64,000 bases of DNA from Streptomyces smyrnaeus. Lineage in GTDB: Bacteria; Actinomycetota; Actinomycetes; Streptomycetales; Streptomycetaceae. The stretch's first letter is position 1; every line of letters begins with the position of its first letter. The notes beneath the pieces are model-generated. The model was not told the origin of the DNA. It did not search any database and saw nothing but the letters and a program-made list of their open reading frames with translations. Both the position numbers and the translations under genes were made by a program. Where the stretch lies: contig NZ_JAFFZM010000009.1 in assembly GCF_017676345.1 (NCBI RefSeq), positions 186,001-250,000 of the forward strand, read 5' to 3'. Shown in pieces: positions 8,487 to 16,879 of the stretch.

Positions 8487-8679
8487 GCGCCAAACAAGTG
8501 TGGAGGCCGCAGGGTGGGAGTCCCCGGTTTCCGCCGCGGCATGCCCGGTCGGACGCCCGGCGCCCACGTGCTCGTGCAACCGGCGACGCCCTTCTGGCGT
8601 CAGCGACGTGCCGGGATGTCCCGCCGTATCAGCCCATCGAAGGCGGGCCGCTCGTCACCCGGCGGTCGAGGGGGCGTGA

Positions 8680-8976
8680 TCAGCCGATGGTGCGTAGTAC
8701 GGCGGTTCTGGGATGCTCGCGCAGGACCTGGATCGCCTCGTTCATACCGGACCTGGCGGCGTCGTCCATATGCGCGCGGAAGGCCTCCGCGTTCTCCCAG
8801 ACCTGGATGGCGTAGAAGGCTCCGGGGTCCGCGAGGTCCTCGTACTCGGTGGAGCTGATCAGGCCCGGCTTCTCGGAGGTCCGGATCGCATGGAGCAGCG
8901 CGTCGCGCGCTTCGTGCTCCTGCCCGTCCTTGCCGTGAATTTCGATGAGGACAGTGACGGCGCCCTGGTTGCTCAT
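8680..8976 (-). CDS. Small ABM-domain quinol monooxygenase
   Basis: 98 residues, one ABM domain: SNQGAVTVLIEIHGKDGQE at the start and VWENAEAFRAHMDDAA in the middle, as in the YgiN-like quinol monooxygenase family. These small dimeric enzymes oxidise quinols or anthrone-type compounds. ATG 8976 was chosen because the domain starts there; the frame is open upstream but unrelated in composition. A palindrome (9024-9049) and the remains of a TetR gene lie just upstream on the other strand, suggesting it was once under local TetR control. Confidence 0.88.
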   Translation of the reverse strand: MSNQGAVTVLIEIHGKDGQEHEARDALLHAIRTSEKPGLISSTEYEDLADPGAFYAIQVWENAEAFRAHMDDAARSGMNEAIQVLREHPRTAVLRTIG

Positions 8977-9023
8977 GGGTGGTGCTCCCGTCTTGTTTCC
9001 CGGCGGGTCGGCCCGGTCAAGTG

Positions 9024-9049
9024 AATAAGACGTGATCACGCTTCTTATT
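9024..9049. promoter_or_regulatory. Operator-like palindrome upstream of the monooxygenase
   Basis: A perfect core CGTGATCACG (9031-9040) is flanked by AATAAGA (9024-9030) and CTTCTTATT (9041-9049), which pair with a 2-nt bulge. It is AT-rich compared with the surroundings. It lies 48 nt upstream of the ABM gene and directly before a broken TetR gene. Confidence 0.6.
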
Positions 9050-9061
9050 TGCACAGTACAC

Positions 9062-9313
9062 CGGCGCGGTAAGCGGCAGCTCCGGGAGCAGCGACTGGCC
9101 GGTCGGCGTTCGGCAGCCGCGACGGTCGTCCAGCGGGCGGTCCAGCGGGGCGAAGTGGACGCCTCCCTACTGGAACCGCGTCTTGTCTCGCTGCCCGTCG
9201 ATCTCTTCCGGCACGAGGTACTCATGACGCTGCGGCCCGTGTCCGACGAGGCCATCGAACGAATCGTCGACGGCATCGCGGTGCCCCTTCTGACACGACA
9301 GGCGCCTGGTTAG
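9062..9313 (+). pseudogene. C-terminal remnant of a TetR-family regulator
   Basis: About 84 residues read as the end of a TetR ligand-binding domain: VVQRAVQRGEVDASLLEPRL … LPVDLFRHEVLMT … PVSDEAIERIVDGIAVPLL, which matches the C-terminal domain that ends many actinobacterial TetR proteins. The DNA-binding half is absent: the sequence before it is the operator-like palindrome and a short AT-rich run. A deletion has probably removed the first half of a regulator divergent from the small monooxygenase. The piece cannot bind DNA. Confidence 0.65.
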
Positions 9314-10087
9314 ACCCATCAGGGCAGGTTGCCGGGGCGCCTCAAGAAGGCAACTCATGAATGTGTTACGAGCTCTTAGGAGGTCGGCGTGGCACAGCCC
9401 CCCGGGCTACACGCCGGAGACGGGCAACGACACTTCGTTTCCAAGGCCACCGGCCTGATCTCCAGGGACTCTCCAGGGGCTTTGAGATCCCGACGTCCCA
9501 GAGACGGTCGTGCATTTTCGGCCGTACCCGATGGCGGGCTGCTTCCTCTGGCGCATCGGTGTGGTACCGACAGCCCCACGGACCAGAACGGATCCGGCGC
9601 GGCGGGCGCGAACGGACCGGAAGGCACGGCAGCGGACGGACGGACTCAGCACGAAGGCTGAGCCCGTGTCGTTGGGCGTACTTGCCACAACCGTCTGACC
9701 TGCTCGTTTGTTGTTTGATCCGCGAACTGCGGGGTGTGGGCGATCAGTTCGAGAACATCTGGCTGCGGACCGAGCGCAAGAAAGCCGACGGCAAGGTCGT
9801 CGGCGGTACCGGCGGGGTGTGCTGCGTGTGCTGGCCCGTCGGCCCGACAGCGGCTCAGCGGCGGGTGCTGCGCAAGCACGGGCCGTGCTGAGTCCGGTGG
9901 GCAGGTGGTCGCCGCACACGGCGGCCACCACCTGACGGCAGCGCGCGTGGCCGTCCTGAGCCGGACGGCCGTACCGGTCGACCGTGACCGACCTTGACCG
10001 AACAGTGCTCAGCCGACGGGATCTCGTGGACGGAGACACCGTCTGGCTCACGCCATTCCTGGGAGTAGCAGGTGCTGAACGCGGCCT
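9314..10087. other. Intergenic stretch, no supported gene
   Basis: 774 nt. Frames are open here but lack family features. Around 9718-9890 one plus-strand frame (…RELRGVGDQFENIWLRTERKKADG…) looks protein-like, possibly a decayed gene end. A hairpin of CAGGTGGT (9902-9909) with ACCACCTG (9927-9934), with further GCCG/CGGC pairing inside, lies at its 3' side and may be a terminator. Confidence 0.45.
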
Positions 10088-11053
10088 CTACAGGGGGCTT
10101 TTCCGGAGCCAGGCCAGGACCTGCTCGGCATGCTCGTTCGGGGGGAAGACCGGGTAGAAGACGTGCTCGATCACGCCGTCACGGATGATCAGAGTCAGTC
10201 GTTTGTAGAGCGTCAGCCCGGCGGTCTCGAATGTGGGCAGACCGAGTTGCTGCGCCAGACTCCGTGCAGGGTCGGAGAGCATCTCGAACGGCAGATGGAG
10301 CCGCTCGACGACCTCGTGCTGGTAGGCGGTGTCCTGGCTCGACAGGCCGAAGACGCTGTCCGCTCCAGCGGCGAGAAGATCCCGGAAGTGATCGCGGAAG
10401 CCGCACGCCTGGGGGGTGCAGCCACGCGCCCCGGGAATCGAGTCCCAGCCGTCGGGCAGGTCGACGCCCGGGCGCCCGGTGAGCGGGTAGATGTAGATCA
10501 CCGTGCGGCCTGCGCCGAGCGCGTCGAGGCGCACGGCCTTGCCGCCGGTGCCCTGGAGTTCGAGGTGCGGTACCTTCGTGCCGACCAGATGAGCAGCCGC
10601 GCCGTCGTCCTCGGGGACGGGCAGATCGGCGGGCATTGTTGTGAAGTCAGTCATCAGGTCCTCTCGTTGTTCGCCTGGTGAGACACCGCTGCTGCGGTGG
10701 GCGGCCCGTTGCAGGTGAGCGACGAGTACCGCCCGACGGGCGGTGAGTCCCTCGATCCGCTGGGTGAGCTCGTCGATAGCGTCCCGGTAGCCGGCCAGCG
10801 AGGCCGGACAGTCGTCGGCGTGTCGATGGCCGGCCGTCAGGCACTCCAGGAACGGGCGGGTGTCCTCGACCGGAATGCCGAGACTGCCGAGTGCCCGAAT
10901 CTCCTGCGTCAGGCGCACGTCGTGTTCGTCGTAGTCCCGGTACCCGTTGGGCAGACGCCGGGGCGTGAGCAAGCCCAGCGATTCGTAGTAGCGCACCGCT
11001 TTCGTTGTCACGCCTGCTCGGCGAGCCAGCTCACTGATCTGCATGCCTCTCAC
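10088..11053 (-). CDS. MerR regulator fused to a PrxQ/BCP-type peroxiredoxin
   Basis: 321 residues in one frame. Residues 4-70 are a MerR DNA-binding domain (MQISELARRAGVTTKAVRYY) followed by a dimerisation helix to about 118. Residues 145-321 are a redoxin domain with GCTPQACGFRD, where Cys212 and Cys217 sit in the C-x4-C arrangement of PrxQ/BCP peroxiredoxins, which reduce peroxides. A second start, ATG at 10654 (Met134), has a strong GAGAGGA site just before it, so a free peroxiredoxin could be made as well. The promoter carries a MerR-type dyad (11069-11090). An attractive inference is a peroxide-sensing regulator that contains its own peroxidase. The sequence shows no frameshift. Confidence 0.88.
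   Translation of the reverse strand: MRGMQISELARRAGVTTKAVRYYESLGLLTPRRLPNGYRDYDEHDVRLTQEIRALGSLGIPVEDTRPFLECLTAGHRHADDCPASLAGYRDAIDELTQRIEGLTARRAVLVAHLQRAAHRSSGVSPGEQREDLMTDFTTMPADLPVPEDDGAAAHLVGTKVPHLELQGTGGKAVRLDALGAGRTVIYIYPLTGRPGVDLPDGWDSIPGARGCTPQACGFRDHFRDLLAAGADSVFGLSSQDTAYQHEVVERLHLPFEMLSDPARSLAQQLGLPTFETAGLTLYKRLTLIIRDGVIEHVFYPVFPPNEHAEQVLAWLRKSPL
10654..10668 (-). promoter_or_regulatory. Internal ribosome site and start for a free peroxiredoxin
   Basis: On the minus strand GAGAGGACCTG precedes ATG 10654, exactly where the redoxin domain begins. A TGATG overlap of the stop/start type is also present there in the neighbouring frame, as if two separate genes once met here. Confidence 0.5.
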
Positions 11054-11068
11054 CTCGAAGAACGCTAA

Positions 11069-11090
11069 ACCTTGCCCTTGGGGGCAAGGT
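11069..11090 (-). promoter_or_regulatory. MerR-type operator in a long-spacer promoter
   Basis: ACCTTGCCC (11069-11077) and GGGCAAGGT (11082-11090) form a perfect 9-bp dyad around TTGG. On the minus strand TTGACC stands as a -35 at its edge and TTAGCG or TAGCGT as a -10, with a 19-20 bp spacer containing the dyad. This over-long spacer is the hallmark of promoters that MerR proteins activate by DNA distortion. It probably autoregulates the MerR-peroxiredoxin gene. Confidence 0.85.
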
Positions 11091-11541
11091 CAAGTCGGGG
11101 CGCGGGACTTTCGTCGGCCGCGCACTGAACCGGATGACGGCGACGTCCATGTACCTCGTGTCGGACAGCGCCAGGGAGCTCGGAACGAGGCCCGGCGTCC
11201 CGTTCTGATCTTCCTCTTCGCCTTCCCGCTGTTTCGAGGGATGTACAGGGTGGTCCGCGGGTGGCCTGCTGGCCCCCTGCGAAGGCGGCCTTGTCGCGGT
11301 CGGAGTGTTCGCCGTCGCGGACGGAGCCACCGTTGCGGCCGGGACAAGGCGTCACCAACCTGCTCGCCGGCAACATCGCCCTGCGCGCCTACGGTGCTGG
11401 CGTGCGCAGGCCCGAGATTCGCCGATCGCCGTCGTGGGCCGCGAGTTGCAGGTCGGCCGACGAGATCTGAGGGGGACACCGTGGTGACCGCCCGTGCGTC
11501 GAGCCCGGCCGGGTCCCGTACGGGGACACGGCCGGCGGGTG

Positions 11542-11571
11542 TTGACAAAATTAAGTGTGCGCTCATTAAAT
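11542..11571 (+). promoter_or_regulatory. Promoter and operator of the TetR-MBL-hydrolase operon
   Basis: A consensus -35 TTGACA (11542-11547) is followed 18 nt later by a -10-like TTAAAT (11566-11571). ATG 11579 comes 7 nt after, so the mRNA is probably leaderless. An imperfect inverted repeat centred on GCGC spans 11550-11571 (16 of 22 positions symmetric) and overlaps the -10, as expected for TetR autorepression. Confidence 0.7.
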
Positions 11572-11578
11572 ATTGCTC

Positions 11579-12253
11579 ATGAGCGAGTCACTCTCTTCAT
11601 CGCCGCTTGCGTCGGCCAGGCGGCGGGGCCGGCCGCCGAAGAGCGAGGGGCGGGCGACACGCGATCTACTGCTTGACGCGGCCCTCGAATTGTTCGCACG
11701 GCAGGGCTTCGCGGCCACCACGGTCCGGCAGATCGCCGATGCGGTGGGCGTCCGCGACAGTGCCATCTACGGTCACTTCGCCGGAAAACAGGCCCTCTAC
11801 GATGCGCTGTTCGCCGAGGCCGGGCCCGCCTCCCTGGACGGCCTGGAGATGGATGTGGACGCGCTGGTCCGCAAGGGGCCGCGAGAGGGCGTGCCAGAGC
11901 TGGTGGCGCGTGTGATGGAGGGGTGGTCCCGCCCCAGGGCCCGGTGTTTCATCAGCGTGCTGCTGCGAGAGGGCAGCGGGGCCGGCGGGCTGAGTGGTCT
12001 GGCCGCAGCGATCGAGGCAGCCAGGGACGAGCTGCAAGCACCGTTCCTGCGCTGGCAGCAGTCCGGGGCGGTCCGCGCCGACCTGCCGGCCCGGCAGATC
12101 GTGTGGGAGCTCTTCGCCCCACTACAGGTCCCGCGCCTGCTGCATCTGCACTCCCAGGCCACCGCCGACGACGTGTCGGCCGCTCAGCGCCTCGCCGACG
12201 AGCACACACGGTTCTTTCTGCGCTGCATCATCCCCATGGAAGGGAGCGACTGA
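11579..12253 (+). CDS. TetR-family repressor
   Basis: 224 residues. The basic N-terminus RRRGRPPKSEG leads into a TetR helix-turn-helix (ATTVRQIADAVGVRDSAIYG, HFAGKQALYDALF). The C-terminal ligand domain is typical but of unknown ligand. ATG 11579 was chosen over an upstream TTG because it is the natural start of the domain and fits a leaderless transcript. Its stop overlaps the next start (TGATG), so the three genes to 13973 form an operon that it probably represses. Confidence 0.92.
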   Translation: MSESLSSSPLASARRRGRPPKSEGRATRDLLLDAALELFARQGFAATTVRQIADAVGVRDSAIYGHFAGKQALYDALFAEAGPASLDGLEMDVDALVRKGPREGVPELVARVMEGWSRPRARCFISVLLREGSGAGGLSGLAAAIEAARDELQAPFLRWQQSGAVRADLPARQIVWELFAPLQVPRLLHLHSQATADDVSAAQRLADEHTRFFLRCIIPMEGSD

Positions 12254-13212
12254 TGTACGAGCACCTTCCGGTCGTACACGAGATGAGCGAGCGCCCCCCG
12301 GGGTTCATCGCACCCAACCTCAGTCCGGCCGACCTGCGCCTGCAGCCGCAGGAGTTGGCCGAGGGGGTGTACGCACTGATGGCCAACGAAGTACCCAAGG
12401 ACAACAACGGGCTCATTGTCGGTACAAAGGCGGCGCTCGTCGTCGACTCGGGTATCACTCCCGGCATCGGTCGCCACATCCAGGAGGTGGCAGCGGAGCT
12501 GACCGACAAACCTGTCCGCTATCTGGCCAACACGACCTACCACGGCGACCACACCTTCGGTAACACCGCGTTCGGTGAGGAGGTCACCGTGGTCTCCTCG
12601 CGGATCAACAAGGCGGCCATGACGGATCTCGCCGCGGAGAAGCGGCTCCGCTCGGAGAGCATGTACGGCGACCGGTCGCTGGACCACGTGCTTACCTGGC
12701 GCAAGCCGGATGCCGTCTTCGACCGGTTCTGCGAGATCGATCTGGGTGGCCTCGTGGTCCAGTTGTGGCATCTGGGGCCGGGCAACGGCTTGGGCGACAC
12801 CGTCGTCCATGTGCCCGCCACCAAGGTGACTTTCACGGGCAACTTCGTGCTGCCGGCAGGGGTCACGCCGATGATGCTGAGGGGTGACCCCGTCAGCTAC
12901 GCCCACAGCCTGCGGACCATGCGGGCGGTGCTCGATGTGGAAACGCTTGTGCCCGGACACGGTTACCTCGGCCCCGCCGAACCAGGCGTCTCGGCGTGGA
13001 TCTCCTACCTCGAACACCTCGCCGCCGCCGTACACCGCGGAAAAGAGGCCGGTGTGCCGGTGGAGGTGCTGTGCGACGAGCTGCCCATGTGGGGGATCCA
13101 ACCCGCTGCCGGAGCCCCCGAGCACTTCCAGGCGCTGGTGCGCTCGCTGCATCGGCTGAACGTACTGCTCACCTACCGCTGGCTCGGCGGAGTATCGACA
13201 CAGGCACCCTGA
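12253..13212 (+). CDS. Metallo-beta-lactamase-fold protein with altered metal ligands
   Basis: 319 residues. The fold is clear: GLIVGTKAALVVDSGITPG, NTTYHGDHTFGN, LGPGNGLGDTVVHVP, TGNFVLP, VPGHGYLGP. In active relatives the metal motif is HxHxDH with a later His, a bridging Asp and a last His. Here the first His is Thr95, the later His is Asn178 and the usual Asp is Asn197; His97, Asp99, His100 and His236 remain. At most one metal site could be intact, so activity may be altered or lost. It lies between a TetR gene and an alpha/beta hydrolase gene, overlapping both by 1 nt. Confidence 0.85.
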   Translation: MYEHLPVVHEMSERPPGFIAPNLSPADLRLQPQELAEGVYALMANEVPKDNNGLIVGTKAALVVDSGITPGIGRHIQEVAAELTDKPVRYLANTTYHGDHTFGNTAFGEEVTVVSSRINKAAMTDLAAEKRLRSESMYGDRSLDHVLTWRKPDAVFDRFCEIDLGGLVVQLWHLGPGNGLGDTVVHVPATKVTFTGNFVLPAGVTPMMLRGDPVSYAHSLRTMRAVLDVETLVPGHGYLGPAEPGVSAWISYLEHLAAAVHRGKEAGVPVEVLCDELPMWGIQPAAGAPEHFQALVRSLHRLNVLLTYRWLGGVSTQAP

Positions 13213-13973
13213 TGAGCATTGCCTCCCGGGTCATCGGGACTGGTCGGCACCGGGTGATCGTCGCACACGACTGGTTCGTCCCCACCCGCACCTGGGGCAC
13301 CTTCCTCGACTGTCTCGACGGCACCGAGTTCACTTACGCTCTGCTGGATGCCCGGGGTTACGGGCGCCGGCGCGACGTGGCGGGTGAGTACTCCATGGAG
13401 GAGCTGGCCGGCGATCTGATCTCCCTCGCCGACCAACTCGGTTGGCGGCAGTTCTCACTCGTCGGGCACTCCATGGGCGCCAAGGCCGCACAACGCGCCA
13501 TGGCCGACGCACCGGATCGGGTCCACAGGCTCGCCGCCGTTGCGCCCACCCCCGCGGGCAGCGCACCCATCACGGCGGGGCAGTGGGAGATGTTCACGGC
13601 CGCCGCGAACTCACCGAAGGCGCGCCGCGAGCTCCTCGACTTCGCGACGGGGAACCGGGCAGCGGGCGCGTGGCTGGACCGTATGGTTCGGGCGTCAGTG
13701 GAGGGGTCGACACCAACGGCGTTCGCCGCTTATGCGCGGTCCTTCGTACGCAGCGACTTCACCGACGACGTCACCGGCGCTCCAACGCCGGTCAAGGCCA
13801 TCACCGGCCAGTACGACCAGGCCATCCCCACGGCTGCGATCGAGGAAGCCTGGCCGCGGTGGTATCCGAATCTCCAGTTGGAGGAGCTCGCCAATGCCGG
13901 CCACTACCCCATGCACGAGACACCGGTCGCACTCGCCGCCTCGATCGAGTCCTTCTTGCGAGCGGGACGCTGA
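13212..13973 (+). CDS. Alpha/beta hydrolase
   Basis: 253 residues. Features of the fold in order: HDWFVPTRTWGTFL (oxyanion region), the nucleophile elbow GHSMGAKAAQ with the catalytic Ser, the acid in GQYDQAIP, and the catalytic His in ANAGHYPMHE. It would cleave an ester, lactone or similar bond; the substrate is unknown. ATG 13212 overlaps the preceding stop (TGATG), so it is translated with the MBL-fold protein and probably acts on the same compound. Confidence 0.9.
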   Translation: MSIASRVIGTGRHRVIVAHDWFVPTRTWGTFLDCLDGTEFTYALLDARGYGRRRDVAGEYSMEELAGDLISLADQLGWRQFSLVGHSMGAKAAQRAMADAPDRVHRLAAVAPTPAGSAPITAGQWEMFTAAANSPKARRELLDFATGNRAAGAWLDRMVRASVEGSTPTAFAAYARSFVRSDFTDDVTGAPTPVKAITGQYDQAIPTAAIEEAWPRWYPNLQLEELANAGHYPMHETPVALAASIESFLRAGR

Positions 13974-14387
13974 TCCATGCCAGGGCCCCCGCTCTACTCC
14001 CGAAGCTGCCTCCCGCAGCCACCGAAAATCCTCGAGCTGTTGAAGAGCACCGACCGTCCGGGCGAGTGGAGCGTCGGGACTGGTGCGGGTCCATGGCCGG
14101 AGCCGACGTGGCCGTCGGCTCCCTGCCGAGTCAGGTTCAGCGCACGGGCTCGGCGAATCAAGTGCTGGGTGCCTTCTTAGTCGGCCGGTCATCGAGTGAA
14201 CGGGGAGGTCTGCCCCGGCCGCGCATCCGGGCCTCGGCCCCCACGGCCCGTCGTCGCTGCCGCTCAGCCAGCTGCAAGGACAAGCTTCGAACCGCACAGC
14301 GAGTCGACCACGGACCCTTTCGGACACACTCGGAACACAGCAACGAACCGAGTGACGCGAAGCGCCACCGTGGTTCTCTTCAAGCGG
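13974..14387. other. Intergenic stretch, no supported gene
   Basis: 414 nt between converging genes. I see neither a gene nor a strong terminator hairpin; several frames are open only because of GC bias. Confidence 0.5.
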
Positions 14388-15104
14388 TCAGGCCAGGCCC
14401 AGTGACCTGACCAGGTCGAGCATTTCTGCGCGGTGCAGGGCGTCCGGGTTGCCCGCGACGGGGTGGATGTGGCCGTCGATCTCAAGAGCCACCAGGCCGT
14501 GCATCCTGCCCCAGACACGCAGAGCGAGCGCTGCCGCGGCGGGCGGCACGTCCGGGAGGTCTGCCTGGACCTTCGCGACGTAGTCGGGGTGGAGGTCGGA
14601 CCAAGAGGTGTCCGCGGGCTGCAGATGCTGCGCCTGGGGCCATGCGGCGGCCACCAGGCGCGTCAGCTCGTGGCACACGCGTCGTGCCGTCCGGTCGACA
14701 GGCCCGTCCTCAGGGGGCTGGTATCCGGGGACGGGGTGGCCGTAGAAGAGCCGGAAGCTCTCCGGGTGAGTCAGCGCCCATTGCCTCAGGGCCTGCCCCC
14801 ACGCCAGCAGCTTGCCGCCCGGGTCGTTGTCGGGGACGGCACCGGTGGCCGACTCCAGCGCCTCCCCGAGCGAGGTGGCGATTCCGCTGATCAGTGCCGT
14901 GACCAGATCGTCCCGGGTGGGGAAGTAGCTGTAGATCGCACGAGCGGTCATCCCCATCTCGCGGGCGATACCGCGCAGGGAGATCGCTCCGGGCCCGCCT
15001 GCTGCCATCTGTCGCAGCGCGATGGCCTCGATCTCCCGGCTCGTCTCTATTCTCAGCCGCTCCCGGCGACTCATCACGGCCGACGCTCGTTCACCCTCAT
15101 CCAT
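14388..15104 (-). CDS. TetR-family regulator
   Basis: 238 residues. DNA-binding domain at residues 12-58 (RLRIETSREIEAIALRQMAA … LRGIAREMGMTARAIYSYFP) and a C-terminal WHG-type ligand domain (WALTHPESFRLFYGHPVPGY). ATG 15104 is preceded by AAGG; ATG 15074 (MSRRERLR) is a reasonable alternative. It is divergent from the DUF1330 gene, 82 nt away. A repeated CACCGTGTC in the gap may be its binding site. Confidence 0.9.
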   Translation of the reverse strand: MDEGERASAVMSRRERLRIETSREIEAIALRQMAAGGPGAISLRGIAREMGMTARAIYSYFPTRDDLVTALISGIATSLGEALESATGAVPDNDPGGKLLAWGQALRQWALTHPESFRLFYGHPVPGYQPPEDGPVDRTARRVCHELTRLVAAAWPQAQHLQPADTSWSDLHPDYVAKVQADLPDVPPAAAALALRVWGRMHGLVALEIDGHIHPVAGNPDALHRAEMLDLVRSLGLA

Positions 15105-15141
15105 CCCCACCTTGCACAGGTTACAGCGGCACAATAGTCTC

Positions 15142-15168
15142 CACCGTGTCATTACTACACACCGTGTC
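15142..15168. repeat. Direct repeat in TetR/DUF1330 promoter region
   Basis: CACCGTGTC occurs at 15142-15150 and 15160-15168, 18 nt apart, in the short region between divergent genes. Such spacing puts the copies on nearly the same DNA face and could be a regulator site. Confidence 0.35.
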
Positions 15169-15186
15169 CACAGGAGAACGGGGCCC

Positions 15187-15501
15187 ATGCCTGCTTACGT
15201 CATCATCAACGTCGATGTACTCGACGAGCAGGCCGGGCTGGCCTACGCTCCCGTGGCCCAGGAGTCCATCCTCAGCCACGGTGGCCGTTACCTGGCGGCC
15301 GGCCCGACGCCCGAGCCTGTCGAGGGCACTTGGGATTCCTCCCGGGTCGTGGTCCTTGAGTTTCCCGACATGGATCGGATCCGGGAGTGGTACGACTCCC
15401 CCGAGTACCGGCGGGCCCGGCGGATACGACAGGACAAGGTTCGGGTGGGAATGCTGTTCGTCGAGGGCGCGCCCGCTGACGGCTTCTCCCTCCCGGGATG
15501 A
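15187..15501 (+). CDS. DUF1330 family protein
   Basis: 104 residues. MPAYVIINVDVLDEQAGLAY, SILSHGGRYLAAG and FPDMDRIREWYDSPEYR match DUF1330, a small ferredoxin-like (dimeric alpha-beta barrel) family of unknown function related to ABM proteins. ATG 15187 has CAGGAGAAC just upstream. It is divergent from, and probably controlled by, the TetR gene at 14388-15104. Confidence 0.92.
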   Translation: MPAYVIINVDVLDEQAGLAYAPVAQESILSHGGRYLAAGPTPEPVEGTWDSSRVVVLEFPDMDRIREWYDSPEYRRARRIRQDKVRVGMLFVEGAPADGFSLPG

Positions 15502-15726
15502 CTGCCCTGCTGATGTGATCGCACAGCAAGCCCTGAAGCGGTCACCTCAGGGCCGGAAGAAGTGGTTCCCAAGTCTGCCGAGGTGTAACCGTGCCCAGGT
15601 TCCGGGCTCATGGCCCCAAAACCTGGGCCTCTCAGCCATGCACCAGGCGGTCGATCCAACCCCGAGGGTCGACCGTGAGCCCTGAGCGAAGCCCCGTGGA
15701 CAGTGACGCGCGACGGCGCGAAACCG

Positions 15727-16638
15727 TCAGTCGATCACGAGGGCGATCTTCCCGCGCACATGGCCGCTCTCCACTGCCCGGTGCGCCTGTTCGGCCTGTG
15801 CCAGGGGTATGGCCTGAGAGATCTCTATGTGCAGCTTCCCCTGCTCGTAGAGGTCGGTGAGGGCAGAGAGACGGGTGGGGGAGCGTTGAGTGCTGATCGC
15901 CAGCACCCCGAGTTCCGCCGCACGGTCGAAATCGGTGATCGTCCCGATGCGCTTCCGGTCCTCGATCAGTTCCACCGAGGCGTCCAGTGCCGCTCCGCCG
16001 ATGCCGTCCGATGCCGCTGTGACACCGTTCGGCGCCAAGGCCCGGACCCGTTCGACCAGTCCCTCGCCGTACTCGACGGGCACGGCACCGATCGACCGCA
16101 GATAGTCGTGGTTGCGCGGCGCGGCGGTGCCGAGGACCGTGGCCCCGTACGCCTTGGCGACCTGTACGGCCACGGTGCCCACCCCACCGGCGGCGGCATG
16201 CACCAGGACGGTGTCACCGAATCCGACGCCGAGTTGCTCGATCGCGGTGTGCGCGGTCTGCCCCGATGCCGAGAAGACGCCTGCCACCTCCCACGGCATC
16301 GATGCGGGCTTGCTCACGATCTGATCGGTCGGAACCACCACGAATTCGGCATGGCCGGCCAGTAGCTCCCAGCCGATGACCTCACTGCCGATGGGGAAAC
16401 CAGTGGCGTTCTCTCCTGCTTGGTCGATGACGCCGGCGAATTCGTTTCCGATGGTGCGCGGGAACCCGGCGGGCTGGCCGGGGATGGTCAGCCCACGGCG
16501 GATCGCGCAGTCGAAGGGCTGGATCCCGGCGGCCTTGACCCGCACCCGGACTTGGCCGGGTCCGGCCTCGGGGGTTTCGACATCGAGCAGTTCGACGACC
16601 TCGGGGCCGCCGAACGCATTGATCGCTGCTGCCTTCAT
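15727..16638 (-). CDS. Quinone-oxidoreductase-like zinc-independent alcohol dehydrogenase
   Basis: 303 residues of the medium-chain dehydrogenase family: an N-terminal GroES-like domain (MKAAAINAFGGPEVVELL), then a Rossmann domain with VLVHAAAGGVGTVAVQVAKA, the NADPH-binding motif of the quinone reductase branch. The structural-zinc cysteines are absent. It probably reduces quinones or enones with NADPH. ATG 16638 was chosen because family members begin with MKAA and GAGAGGAA lies upstream. It is a lone gene followed by 138 nt before the next minus-strand element. Confidence 0.88.
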   Translation of the reverse strand: MKAAAINAFGGPEVVELLDVETPEAGPGQVRVRVKAAGIQPFDCAIRRGLTIPGQPAGFPRTIGNEFAGVIDQAGENATGFPIGSEVIGWELLAGHAEFVVVPTDQIVSKPASMPWEVAGVFSASGQTAHTAIEQLGVGFGDTVLVHAAAGGVGTVAVQVAKAYGATVLGTAAPRNHDYLRSIGAVPVEYGEGLVERVRALAPNGVTAASDGIGGAALDASVELIEDRKRIGTITDFDRAAELGVLAISTQRSPTRLSALTDLYEQGKLHIEISQAIPLAQAEQAHRAVESGHVRGKIALVID

Positions 16639-16708
16639 ACGAGGGTTCCTCTCGTTTCGCTCGGACAAGGAAACGGTGTCGCGCCTCGGTTCCGTGGCGC
16701 GGCCGGTC

Positions 16709-16733
16709 GCTCCGCGACCTCAGGTCGCGGAGC
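16709..16733 (-). terminator. Hairpin downstream of the DsbA-like gene
   Basis: GCTCCGCGAC (16709-16718) pairs perfectly with GTCGCGGAGC (16724-16733) across CTCAG. It lies between the DsbA-like gene (ending at 16880) and the quinone reductase gene, both on the minus strand, so it would end the former. Confidence 0.6.
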
Positions 16734-16879
16734 CGAGTGAGGGGTGCCGGCTCGTGCGCCGGCCAGGGCACCCGTGCCTGAGGCGCCCCGTGGCAGTGGG
16801 AACGCCGACCGGACGGTGGGTCGAACCCACACGCGGCGCCACCACGAACGTCACCTTCAGCAAGGTCACTGTCGTACCG

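Larger units (their letters stand above)
11054..11578. other. Intergenic region between MerR-Prx and TetR operon
   Basis: The ends carry regulatory sites (MerR dyad 11069-11090; TetR promoter/operator 11542-11571). In between I see no coding signal: frames are open but none resembles a protein family. Confidence 0.55.

Noticed and set aside
9718..9891. A protein-like fragment (QFENIWLRTERKKADG), perhaps the end of a glycosidase.
   Set aside because: Too short, with no start and no clear family; noted only within the intergenic entry.
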